Source: Alkalilacustris brevis
Lineage (GTDB): Bacteria; Pseudomonadota; Alphaproteobacteria; Rhodobacterales; Rhodobacteraceae
NCBI RefSeq assembly: GCF_003350345.1
Contig: NZ_QNVJ01000041.1
Coordinates: 1 to 38,435 of the forward strand
Length of the DNA stretch: 38,435 bases
Direction: 5' to 3'
Part shown: positions 23,401-31,414 of the stretch, one piece after another
Position numbering within the stretch: position 1 is the stretch's first letter
Layout: every line of letters begins with the position of its first letter
The notes under the pieces: generated by a model
The model's database searches: none
Seen by the model: the letters and a program-made list of their open reading frames with translations, nothing else
What the model was told of the DNA's origin: nothing
Position numbers and translations under genes: made by a program

Positions 23401-24831
23401 CTATCGCCCGCGCAGCGCCTCATGCGCGGCCAGCGCACGGGCGCGCCCTTCCTTCAGCCCGATTGCCGGACTCGCGTAGGGCTGTTCGGGCGAAAGCCCC
23501 CAGGATCGCGGCGCCGCCTCGAAGAAATCCAGCGCCTCGCGCCCCGGCGCATCGCTCAGTTCCGCGACAAAGCGCGCGATGTATCTGCCTTCCGGGTCGA
23601 ATTTCGCGGCCTGGGTCTCGGGGTTGAAGATGCGGAAATAGGGTGCGGCGTCGGGGCCACAGCCGGCCACCCATTGCCAGCCCATCGCGTTCGAGGCCGC
23701 GTCCCAGTCCACCAGGCATTCGGCGAACCAGGCCTGCCCGACTCGCCAGTCGGTCAGCAGATGCTTGCTCAGGTATGAGGCCGCGATCATCCGCGCACGG
23801 TTGTGCATGGTGCCTGTGACATACATCTCGCGCATGGCCGCATCGACCAGCGGCACCCCGGTGCGCCCCTGCCGCCAGGCCTCTGCCTGCGCGTTGTCGC
23901 CGCGCCAGGGAAAGCGCTCCCACCCCTCGCGCCAGTTTTGCTCCGCGATATGGGGGGTGTGATACATCAGGTGCCAGGCAAATTCGCGCCAGACCAGTTC
24001 CTTCAGGAAATGCTCGGCCCCCGGCCGGCCCTCTTCCATCGCCGCGCGCCCCGCATGCCACAGGCGGCGGGGCGAGATCTCGCCATATGTCAGGTTCTCC
24101 GACAGGCCCGAGGTCGCCCCTTCGGCAGGAAAATCGCGCCGCGCGCGGTAATCATCGAGCCGATCGTCGATGAAGGCCTCCAGGCGCCCCTGTGCCGCCG
24201 CCTCTCCCACCCGGCAGTGCCGGGCCACCACCGGCGCGCCCCGGTTCATCGCCGCGCCCAGCCGCCAGTGGGCCAGCCTGTCGCTTGCCGGCCATTGCGC
24301 GGGCGCGGGAATAACGGCGGGCGCCGCCTCGGGCGCGGGCACGGGCAGGCCCCGCACAGCCCGCCAATAGGGGCTGTAGACACGGTAGAACCCGCCCTGC
24401 CCGGTCTCCACGCTCCAGGGTTCGTGCAGCAGGTGCCCGGCAAAGCTGCGCGCCGACAGCCCGGCCTGCCGCAGTGCCTGCTTGACCTGGGTGTCGCGCT
24501 CGCGGCTCTCGGGGTCGTAGAGGCGGTTCCAGACCACGTCGCCCGCGCCGGTCTCGCGGGCAAGGCGCCCAAGCTGCGCGCCCGGCGCGCCCCGGCGCAG
24601 GATCAGCCGCAACCCGCGCTCCGCCAGCGAATCCGCCAGCGCCTCCAGCCCCAGCCCAAGCCGCCAGCGCGGCGCCGCGCCCAGCGCCTCGGCTGGCCCG
24701 TCCAGCACGAAGACCGGGATCACCCCGCCGCCCGTTTCCCGCGCCCGCGCACAAGCCGCCAGCAGGGCCGCGTTGTCGGACAGGCGCAGATCGCGCCGCA
24801 CCCACCAGATGACCCCCGAATTGCCGCTCAT
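23401..24831 (-). CDS. phrB: Deoxyribodipyrimidine photolyase (FAD/cryptochrome family)
   Basis: This 476-residue protein is a class I CPD photolyase by its layout. It repairs UV pyrimidine dimers with blue light. The N-terminal antenna domain begins VIWWVRRDLRLSDNAALLAA. The FAD domain contains TSGLSENLTYGEISPRRLWHA, FLKELVWREFAWHLMYH, then GRTGVPLVDAAMREMYVTGTMHNRARMIAA and HLLTDWRVGQAWFAECLVDWDAASNAMGWQWVAG. The last block includes the conserved DWD and the Trp-rich electron-transfer region. It stands directly before cfa on the same strand, 90 bases apart. That pair (phr, cfa) recalls the singlet-oxygen regulon of Rhodobacter. Confidence 0.95.
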   Translation of the reverse strand: MSGNSGVIWWVRRDLRLSDNAALLAACARARETGGGVIPVFVLDGPAEALGAAPRWRLGLGLEALADSLAERGLRLILRRGAPGAQLGRLARETGAGDVVWNRLYDPESRERDTQVKQALRQAGLSARSFAGHLLHEPWSVETGQGGFYRVYSPYWRAVRGLPVPAPEAAPAVIPAPAQWPASDRLAHWRLGAAMNRGAPVVARHCRVGEAAAQGRLEAFIDDRLDDYRARRDFPAEGATSGLSENLTYGEISPRRLWHAGRAAMEEGRPGAEHFLKELVWREFAWHLMYHTPHIAEQNWREGWERFPWRGDNAQAEAWRQGRTGVPLVDAAMREMYVTGTMHNRARMIAASYLSKHLLTDWRVGQAWFAECLVDWDAASNAMGWQWVAGCGPDAAPYFRIFNPETQAAKFDPEGRYIARFVAELSDAPGREALDFFEAAPRSWGLSPEQPYASPAIGLKEGRARALAAHEALRGR

Positions 24832-24972
24832 ACCTTGCGCCTTGTGCTGCCATGCTGTCCGAGGCCGCCGGAATGCCCCATCTGCCGGCCCTGAGGAGAT
24901 CTAGCGCGCGCCCGGCAGGGTCAAGAACAGCCGGGTGCGAAACAGCCTTTCGCGGGCCCCTGGCCAGCCAAG

Positions 24973-25009
24973 AAAAAAGCCGCCCGGCGCCGTGGCGGCC
25001 GGGCGGCTT
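24973..25009 (-). terminator. Terminator of the BCCT transporter gene
   Basis: On the minus strand AAGCCGCCCGG (25009-24999) pairs perfectly with CCGGGCGGCTT (24987-24977) and further Ts follow to 24973. It lies about 28 bases after the transporter stop. Confidence 0.88.
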
Positions 25010-25036
25010 GAGGCAAATGCAACTGGCAGACGCCGC

Positions 25037-26680
25037 TCAGCGCGGCTCCTGCAACAGCCCCTTGACCAGCGCGTAACAGGCCAGCAACAGCACGATCGCG
25101 AACGGAAAGCCCGTCGAGACCGCCGCCGCCTGCAAAGCCACCAGCCCGCCGCCGATCAGCAGCGTCGCGGCAACGATCCCCTCGAAGATCACCCAGAAGA
25201 CCCGCTGCGTGACCGGCGCGTCGATCTTGCCACCCGCGGTGATCGTGTCGATCACCAGGCTGCCCGAATCCGACGAGGTGACGAAGAACACGATCACCAG
25301 CACGATCGCCACAAACGACGCGATCGGGGCAAGGGGCAGTTCCGACAGCATCCCGAAGAGCGAAAGCTCGGGCTGATAGGCGTCGATCACATAGCTGCGC
25401 ACCGCATCGCCCGTGCCCGACACGATCTGCTCGATCGCGGAGCCGCCAAAGACGGTCATCCACAGGATCGAGGCGATGGTGGGGATGATCAGCACGCAGG
25501 TGATGAACTCGCGCACGGTGCGGCCACGGCTGACCCGCGCGATGAACATGCCCACGAAAGGCGACCAGCTGATCCACCAGGCCCAGTAGAAGGCCGTCCA
25601 GCCCTGGCGATAGCCGTCATCCTCGCGGCCCACCGGATTCGACAGCGGCACGATCTCGCGCACATAGGACACCGTCGTATCCCAGAAGCCCGTAAGCAGG
25701 AACGCCGTCGGCCCGACGATGAACACGAAAAGCATCAGAACCACGGCCAGGATGAGGTTGATCTCCGACAGCCGCTTCACGCCGCCTTCGAGACCCCGCA
25801 ACACCGAAATCAGGGCGATCGCCGTGATCCCCGCGATCAGGATCACCTGCACGGTAGTGTTGACGCCGATGCCGAACACATATTCCAGCCCGGCATTGGC
25901 CTGCTGCGCGCCCAGCCCCAGCGAGGTCGCCAGACCAAAGAGCGTGGCAAAGACCGCCAGAATGTCGATGACATGGCCGGTCCAGCCCCAGACCCGCTCG
26001 CCGAAGATCGGGTAGAAGATCGACCGCACCGTCAGCGGCAGACCCTTGTTATAGGCGAACAGCGCCAGCGACAGCGCCACGATGGCATAAATCGCCCAGG
26101 GGTGAAGCCCCCAGTGATAGATCGTGGCCGCCATCGCCATCGACCGCGCCGCCTCGATGGTGGCCGCGTCGGCCAGCTCGCCATCGACAATGCCCAACGG
26201 ATGACCCAGCGGCTGATCGCCCCACGGTGTGCCGAAGTAGTAGACGGGTTCCAGCACCCCGAAGAACATCAGCCCGATCCCCATGCCGGCGGCGAACAGC
26301 ATCGCGAACCAGCCGAGATAGCCGTAATCGGGCGTGGCCTCGCTGCCGCCGATGCGGATCTTGCCCAGCGGCGACACCAGGATCGCAAGGCAGACCACGA
26401 CAAAGATGTTGCCTGCCATCAGAAAGAACCAGTCCAGGTTCGACGTCAGAAAACCCCGCACCGCCCCAAAGGCCGGCCCGGCCGCGTCCTGAAACGCCAG
26501 CGTGATGAGGACGAACGCCACCACGACCAGCCCGGAAACCACGAAAACAGGGTTGTGAATATCAAGCCCGAAAGGCCCGATCTTCGGTTCAATATTGTCC
26601 TGACCGATCTCGTATTCGGTCTCAATGACATCTGTCTGGCCTTCCGGCTCGGGGATGCCCTGGCCATTTGTCTCCGACAT
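25037..26680 (-). CDS. BCCT family transporter (betaine/carnitine/choline type)
   Basis: This 547-residue protein has 12 hydrophobic helices and a polar N-terminal tail of about 40 residues (SETNGQGIPEPEGQTD...). Signatures are AMLFAAGMGIGLMFFGVLEPVYYF (helix 3, glycine motif of BetP-like transporters), IYHWGLHPWAIYA, and the Trp-rich box FYWAWWISWSPFVGMFIARVSRGRT, which lines the substrate site. VTSSDSGSLVIDTITAGG is also typical. Likely substrates are glycine betaine, choline or DMSP; the choice between them is not visible. The short C-terminus suggests no BetP-style osmosensor. The ATG at 26680 follows AGGAGG. The acrylyl-CoA reductase gene next to it makes DMSP uptake plausible. Confidence 0.94.
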   Translation of the reverse strand: MSETNGQGIPEPEGQTDVIETEYEIGQDNIEPKIGPFGLDIHNPVFVVSGLVVVAFVLITLAFQDAAGPAFGAVRGFLTSNLDWFFLMAGNIFVVVCLAILVSPLGKIRIGGSEATPDYGYLGWFAMLFAAGMGIGLMFFGVLEPVYYFGTPWGDQPLGHPLGIVDGELADAATIEAARSMAMAATIYHWGLHPWAIYAIVALSLALFAYNKGLPLTVRSIFYPIFGERVWGWTGHVIDILAVFATLFGLATSLGLGAQQANAGLEYVFGIGVNTTVQVILIAGITAIALISVLRGLEGGVKRLSEINLILAVVLMLFVFIVGPTAFLLTGFWDTTVSYVREIVPLSNPVGREDDGYRQGWTAFYWAWWISWSPFVGMFIARVSRGRTVREFITCVLIIPTIASILWMTVFGGSAIEQIVSGTGDAVRSYVIDAYQPELSLFGMLSELPLAPIASFVAIVLVIVFFVTSSDSGSLVIDTITAGGKIDAPVTQRVFWVIFEGIVAATLLIGGGLVALQAAAVSTGFPFAIVLLLACYALVKGLLQEPR

Positions 26681-27056
26681 CTGTTCCCTCCTGATAGCGT
26701 GTTCTTGCCCGCCCGGGCTTCTCGCGGCCTGCTGTCGGGCACGATTGCGTTTCCCGGCCTCCAGAATGGCCTGACCGGCGCGGCCTTTGCGGCCAGAAAC
26801 GAAGTCCGGCTGCGCTATTACGACGCAGCCTCTCTACAGGGGTAACACGCAAGACCCTCAGGTCAAGAGCGGGCGCCGCCCCGCCCTCGCGCGACCTGCG
26901 CCCTTCACTGTGACGAAAATATCCTCGCCGAAGGCATCCGACACAAGCCACAGGCACCGCACGCCGGGGCTTCGCACCGCGGCCGCAGCCAGCATGCGCC
27001 GGGCAACATGGCGTCAGGCGCGCGGATGATCTCAGCCGCGCGGGTCCACCACGATC
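26681..27056. other. Gene-free interval before the BCCT gene
   Basis: These 376 bases hold no believable gene. They contain dispersed repeat copy 4 at about 26898-26943 and one unit of a 25-base tandem duplication at 27028-27052. The transporter promoter should lie here, but I cannot place it with confidence. Confidence 0.6.
26898..26943 (+). repeat. Dispersed intergenic repeat, copy 4
   Basis: CGCCCTTCACTGTGACGAAA, then ATATCCTCGCCGAAGGCATC, matches the shared core with a few differences. The GC-rich right arm of copy 2 is not conserved here. Confidence 0.72.
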
Positions 27057-27077
27057 TCAGCTGCGCGGATCCACCAC
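27028..27077. repeat. 25-base tandem duplication over the acuI 3' end
   Basis: Units 27028-27052 and 27053-27077 differ at only two positions. Each holds GATCTCAGC at the left and GTCCACCAC or ATCCACCAC at the right. The acuI stop (27059-27057) lies in the second unit and is repeated, downstream of the gene, in the first. Confidence 0.88.
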
Positions 27078-28046
27078 GACGCGGCCACGCACCTGGCCCG
27101 CCAGAATCGCATTGCCCAGCCGGGGCAAATCCTCCAGCCCCGCAGGTTCGACCATCGCCTCCAGCCTGTCCATCGGCAGATCGCTCACGATCCGCGCCCA
27201 GGCGCGCAGGCGCGCGTCATAAGGGCACATGACGCTCTCGATCCCCAGCAGCTTCACCCCCCGCAGCAGGAAGGGAACCACCGTGGCCGGCAGATCGGCC
27301 CCACCGGCAAGCCCCACGGCCGCGACGCTCGCGCCATATTTCATCTGCCCCAGCACGCGGGCCAGCATCGCGCCGCCCACCGCATCGACACAGCCCGCCC
27401 AGGTTTCCGATTCGAGCGGGCGCCTGACCGTCTCGGCCAGTTCGGCGCGCGGCACGATGCGGCTGGCGCCCAGGTCGCGCAGATACGGCTCCTGCTCGGG
27501 TCGGCCGGTGACGGCCGCGACCTCATGGCCCAGCTGCGCCAGGATCGCCGTGGCGACCGATCCCACCCCGCCCGAGGCGCCGGTGACAAGCACTTCGCCC
27601 TGACCGGGGCGCAGACCATGGTCTTCCAGCGCGATCACCGCCAGCATCGCGGTCAGCCCCGCGGTGCCAACTGCCATGGCCTGCCGGGTGGTCAGCCCCT
27701 CGGGCAGCGGCACCAGCCAGTCGGCCTTGGCGCGTGCCTTTTCGGCATAGCCGCCCCAGTGGACCTCACCGACGCGCCAGCCGGTCAGCACCACCTTGTC
27801 GCCGGGTTTGTAGCGCGGATCGTCTGATGCCTCGACGGTGCCGGCGAAATCGATGCCCGGCACATGCGGATAGCTCCTTACCAGCCCGCCGCCGGGGCCG
27901 ATGCACAGCCCATCCTTGTAATTCAGCGTCGAATACTCCACCGCGACGGTCACATCGCCCTCGGGCAGGCGGCTTTCATCGAGCTGCTGCACCGCTGCCT
28001 GCGTCTTGCCGTCCTCGGTCTTCTCCACCACCAGCGCCCTGAACAA
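27057..28046 (-). CDS. acuI: Acrylyl-CoA reductase (NADPH), AcuI type
   Basis: This 329-residue MDR-family oxidoreductase matches AcuI, which reduces toxic acryloyl-CoA to propionyl-CoA with NADPH in DMSP and 3-hydroxypropionate metabolism. It opens MFRALVVEKTEDGKTQAAVQ, as AcuI does. The MDR core has STLNYKDGLCIGPGGGLVRSYPHVPGIDFAG. The NADPH site is VLVTGASGGVGSVATAILAQLG, and RPEQEPYLRDLGASRIV suggests a phosphate-binding Arg. The frame is open upstream, but homology begins at a TTG at 28046, which follows GGGAG about 8 bases away, so I take TTG as the start. A tandem duplication covers its 3' end. The neighbouring BCCT transporter could supply DMSP. Confidence 0.9.
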   Translation of the reverse strand: MFRALVVEKTEDGKTQAAVQQLDESRLPEGDVTVAVEYSTLNYKDGLCIGPGGGLVRSYPHVPGIDFAGTVEASDDPRYKPGDKVVLTGWRVGEVHWGGYAEKARAKADWLVPLPEGLTTRQAMAVGTAGLTAMLAVIALEDHGLRPGQGEVLVTGASGGVGSVATAILAQLGHEVAAVTGRPEQEPYLRDLGASRIVPRAELAETVRRPLESETWAGCVDAVGGAMLARVLGQMKYGASVAAVGLAGGADLPATVVPFLLRGVKLLGIESVMCPYDARLRAWARIVSDLPMDRLEAMVEPAGLEDLPRLGNAILAGQVRGRVVVDPRS

Positions 28047-28175
28047 ACTTTGCTCTCCCTGCTCTGCGCGCGCCAGGGGCAAGCCCCGCCCGGCACGCCG
28101 TGACTCGACATGCAGGAATGGTAATCGCTTTGCCCCTGCGCCGATAGGGACAGCCGCGCGCAGAATGCACGGGCC

Positions 28176-28204
28176 TTGAACCGGGCGGGCGCGCTGCGTA
28201 TATC
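28176..28204 (+). promoter_or_regulatory. Promoter of ssrA
   Basis: TTGAAC (28176-28181), a 17-base spacer and TATATC (28199-28204) form a strong housekeeping-sigma promoter. The transcript would start near 28211, just where the tmRNA structure begins. Confidence 0.8.
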
Positions 28205-28210
28205 CAGAGT

Positions 28211-28525
28211 GTTCCGGCAACGGAACTATGGACATAAACGCGCCCGTAATAAGCGGATCGGACCCGGGGGCGGTACCCGGCGGCTCCACCAGAAATCCCT
28301 TCGTTGGGGGCAGATGGGGCCGAAACAGGATCGACGAACGTCTAAAGGGGTTGGCTTTGTCCCGGTGAGGTACCACCGTTATCGGTCCGCAAAGTACAGT
28401 TGCCAACGACAACCGTGCTCCGGTGGCTGTTGCTGCGTAAGCGGCAACGAAACCGAAACTTAAGCCCTTGCGCTTAGCCGCGTAAGGCGGGGTTCGCAGG
28501 CACCTGGCAACAGAAGCCTGCACTT
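28211..28525 (+). ncRNA. ssrA: Two-piece (permuted) tmRNA
   Basis: tmRNA rescues stalled ribosomes and adds a degradation tag. The gene is circularly permuted, as in alphaproteobacteria. The acceptor piece comes first: it opens with a GTTCCG-GCAA-CGGAAC hairpin (28211-28226), has the T-arm CCGGG/CCCGG, and ends CGGCTCCACCA (28281-28291). About 24 bases are removed. The coding piece starts GGGGCCGAAACAGGATCGAC at 28316, whose GGGGCCG pairs with CGGCTCC. The tag frame from GCC at 28402 to TAA at 28440 codes ANDNRAPVAVAA. The 3' part holds CACCTGGCAACAGAAGCC, a conserved tmRNA segment. The ends, above all the 3' end, are approximate. The SspB gene follows. Confidence 0.95.
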
Positions 28526-28666
28526 TACCGCACCACCATCTCATTCCCCGTCTCATCCACCCGCGGCAGATTTGAAAAACCTCCGCGCACGCCCCTTTCC
28601 TTCAGGCGCGAATCCCTTATGCTGGCGTCAGTTTTTACGGCAAGTGCTTCGATGGGGTCTGGCAGC

Positions 28667-29143
28667 ATGGCGAACGCGATCGACTATGGCACGCTGATGC
28701 ACCACGCGATGCGCGGGCTGATCCGTCAGGTGCTGGACGGCATCGCGCATGAGGGGCTGCCCGGCGATCACCACTTCTTCATCACGCTCAACACCCACCA
28801 TCCGGATGTCGAAATGGCCGAATGGCTGCGCGCGCGGTATCCCGACGAGATCACCATCGTCATCCAGAACTGGTTCGAGGACCTGGTGGTCGAGGAGGAA
28901 GGCTTCGCGATCACGCTGAATTTCGGCAATGCACCCGAACGGCTTTATGTGCCCTTCGATGCGATCAGCACCTTTGTCGATCCTTCGGTGGAATTCGGGC
29001 TGCGTTTCGAAACCCAGATTGACGACGAAGACGAGGAGAGCGCGGAAGAGGACGACGCCGAGGCGCCCATGTCGGTGGCCGAGGAAACGCCCGACACCCC
29101 GCGCGAGGCCGAAGTCGTCAGCCTGGACAAGTTCCGCAAGTAA
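28667..29143 (+). CDS. sspB: SspB-family ClpXP adaptor
   Basis: This 158-residue protein is the alpha-type SspB, which binds ssrA-tagged proteins and hands them to ClpXP for degradation. The substrate-binding domain covers residues 1-115: IDYGTLMHHAMRGLIRQVLDGI, HHFFITLNTHHPDVEMAEWLRARYPDEITIVIQ, FEDLVVEEEGFAITLNFGNAPERLYVPFDAIS. An acidic linker follows (DDEDEESAEEDDAE). The C-terminus VVSLDKFRK is the short ClpX-binding tail. I use the ATG at 28667; an ATG at 28652 is also in frame. It lies about 140 bases after ssrA, whose tag it recognises, on the same strand. Confidence 0.94.
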   Translation: MANAIDYGTLMHHAMRGLIRQVLDGIAHEGLPGDHHFFITLNTHHPDVEMAEWLRARYPDEITIVIQNWFEDLVVEEEGFAITLNFGNAPERLYVPFDAISTFVDPSVEFGLRFETQIDDEDEESAEEDDAEAPMSVAEETPDTPREAEVVSLDKFRK

Positions 29144-29345
29144 CCCGGCCCGCCGGGCCACGCCAAGGCCTGACCGGCCAAGCCGGCCGCCTGCCCGGCG
29201 CGTGGCCCTTTTCGGCAATTACCTTTGCAAAGCGCGGCGGCAATGCGCCGGATGCCGCGGATGTGGCCGCGCTGTCAAAGGCCTTCAGGTGGCGCCGCCG
29301 CGCATTTTGCGCCGGCGCCAGAAGCCGCAACCTGCCGAACCGGCC

Positions 29346-31133
29346 TCACCGCCCGATGGCATAGGCCTGCATCAGCCGCGGCGTGGCAGCGGCCCGCAAC
29401 AACCCGTCAGGCTCGCGCAGCGCCGCGGTCAGGCGGCCGATCGTCCACGGGTCCGACACGTCCACCCCGTGCCCGCGCGCGCGCAGGCCCTCGATGACCT
29501 CGGGACCGAAGCTTTCCTCCAGCAGCATCTGCCCCGGCCGCCGCCCGCGCGGATAGAAGGATGCCGGGAAATGCATCGAATGGAACAGCGGCGTGTCGAT
29601 CGCCTCCTGCAGGTTCATGCCGTGATGGATGATGCGCAGCAGGAAGGAAAGCTGCCACTGGTCCTGCTGGTCGCCGCCGGGGGTGCCGAAGGCCATCGCC
29701 GGCCGGCCCTTGTGCAGCCCCAGCGCCGGCGTGAGCGTGGTGCGCGGCCGCTTGCCCGGCGCCAGCGATGTCGGCAGCCCCTCGCGCAGCCAGAACATCT
29801 GAGCGCGCGAATTGAGGCAAAAGCCGAGGCCCGGAATCGTGGGCGAGCTTTGCAGCCAGCCGCCCGATGGCGTGATCGAGACCATGTTGCCCTCGGCGTC
29901 GATCACGTCGATATGCACCGTGTCGCCCTTGCGGTCGGCCAGATGCTCCATCGTGGGCTCATAGACCGTCTTGTTGGGGCTAAGCTCATCGAGCACGGCC
30001 ATCGTGCGTGCGCGCTGATCCTCGAAACCGGGCACCGTGCCCGGGCGCAGCTCGAGGCTGGCGGTGTCGCCGATCAGCTTGCGGCGCTCGTCGTTATAGG
30101 CATCCGAAAGCAGCACATCCATCGGCACCTTCGAAAACTCCGGATCGCCGTAATAGACCTCGCGGTCGGCATAGGCGAGCTTCTTGGCCTCGGTCACGGT
30201 ATGGACAAAATCCACTCCGCGCGGGTCCATCGCGCCGATGTCGAACCCCTTGAGCAGTGCCAGCGCCTGCAACAGCACCGGCCCCTGCCCCCAGGGGCCG
30301 GTCTTGCAGATCGTCCAGTCGTGGTAATCGTAGGTCTGCGGCGCCTCGTAATGCGCCGAATATCCGGCCATGTCCTGGGCCGTCAGCACCGGACGGTGCA
30401 TGTGGCCGTTATGGTCGGGCAGCTCGGTCTTTTCCAGCCAGTTACCGATCGTTTCTGCCACAAACCCCCGGTAGAACGCGTCGCGCGCCGCGTCGATCTG
30501 CGCCTCGCGCCCCTCGCGCGCCTCGGCTTCCTTGAGGATGCGCTGCCAGGTCTGCGCCAGCACCGGATTGCAGACATTCTCGTTGGCCTGCGGCGCCCGC
30601 CCGCCCGGGTGCCAGGTCTCGTAGGAGGTCGGCCAGTTCTCGCGGAAGAAATCGCCCAGCCGCTGGATCGTGGCCGCAACGGCGGGCAGCACCGGGTGGC
30701 CCTTCTCGGCATACCAGATCGCAGGCTCCATCACCTGCCGCAGGCTCAGCCGCCCGTGATCGCGCAGCATCAGCATCCAGCCATCGAACGCGCCGGGAAT
30801 GACCGTGGCCAGAAGCCCGTCACCGGGAATCACCTTGAGGCCCTGGGCCGTGTATTCCTCGATCGTGGCGCCGGCCGGGGCGGGGCCTTGCGCGCACAGC
30901 ACCTCGGTCTTGCCGGTGCGCGCCGAATGCAGGATCGCGGGCATGTCGCCGGCGGGGCCGTTGAGATGCGGCTCGACCACCTGCAGCACCATGCCGGTGG
31001 CCACTGCTGCGTCAAAGGCATTGCCGCCCAGTTCGAGCATCCGCATCCCCACGGCGGTCGCGATCCAGTGGGTCGAGGTGACGACACCGAAATACCCCTT
31101 GATTTCCGGGCGAGTGGTAAAGCGGGCTGACAT
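29346..31133 (-). CDS. Gamma-glutamyltransferase family protein
   Basis: This 595-residue Ntn hydrolase matures by self-cleavage into two chains. It starts STHWIATAVGMRMLELGGNAFDAAVATGMVLQVVEPHLNGPAG, the GGT opening. The cleavage nucleophile is most likely Thr405 in KGDTVHIDVIDAEGNMVSITPS, where classical GGT reads TTH. The small-chain end has RPRTTLTPALGLHKGRPAMAFGTPGGDQQDQWQ. I see no signal peptide, unlike periplasmic GGT of E. coli, so it may act in the cytoplasm. Family members handle glutathione or other gamma-glutamyl or acyl amides; the substrate here is uncertain. It stands alone and is divergent from tig. Confidence 0.88.
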   Translation of the reverse strand: MSARFTTRPEIKGYFGVVTSTHWIATAVGMRMLELGGNAFDAAVATGMVLQVVEPHLNGPAGDMPAILHSARTGKTEVLCAQGPAPAGATIEEYTAQGLKVIPGDGLLATVIPGAFDGWMLMLRDHGRLSLRQVMEPAIWYAEKGHPVLPAVAATIQRLGDFFRENWPTSYETWHPGGRAPQANENVCNPVLAQTWQRILKEAEAREGREAQIDAARDAFYRGFVAETIGNWLEKTELPDHNGHMHRPVLTAQDMAGYSAHYEAPQTYDYHDWTICKTGPWGQGPVLLQALALLKGFDIGAMDPRGVDFVHTVTEAKKLAYADREVYYGDPEFSKVPMDVLLSDAYNDERRKLIGDTASLELRPGTVPGFEDQRARTMAVLDELSPNKTVYEPTMEHLADRKGDTVHIDVIDAEGNMVSITPSGGWLQSSPTIPGLGFCLNSRAQMFWLREGLPTSLAPGKRPRTTLTPALGLHKGRPAMAFGTPGGDQQDQWQLSFLLRIIHHGMNLQEAIDTPLFHSMHFPASFYPRGRRPGQMLLEESFGPEVIEGLRARGHGVDVSDPWTIGRLTAALREPDGLLRAAATPRLMQAYAIGR

Positions 31134-31414
31134 GCGGACACTCCTGGTCTTGTTAACAGGCACGAATTGCCGAAGCTGCGGGTCGGATCGTGCCACCTTA
31201 TTGCCTGTCCGGCCGCGCACCGCAATGGGCAGGCCAGGCGGATATGTGCGCGAAACGCACCCGAACGACCGCCCGGCGGCGCTCCGTTGCGTCCTGCGGC
31301 GTCGGAAATCGCCCGATTCAGGGTTGAATGCGCGCGGGGCGGCCAATATGAACGCCGGGAGTTTCAACGGCTGCGCCCGCGCGGCCTGTTTTTCGATGAG
31401 CATGAGGGAATGAG

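Noticed and set aside
24935-26845. Open frame of over 630 codons on the plus strand
   Set aside because: It lies opposite the BCCT transporter gene and reads His/Arg/Asp-rich peptide without domains.
28929-31130. Open frame of over 730 codons on the plus strand
   Set aside because: It overlaps the sspB end and lies opposite the GGT-like gene; the peptide shows no family features.
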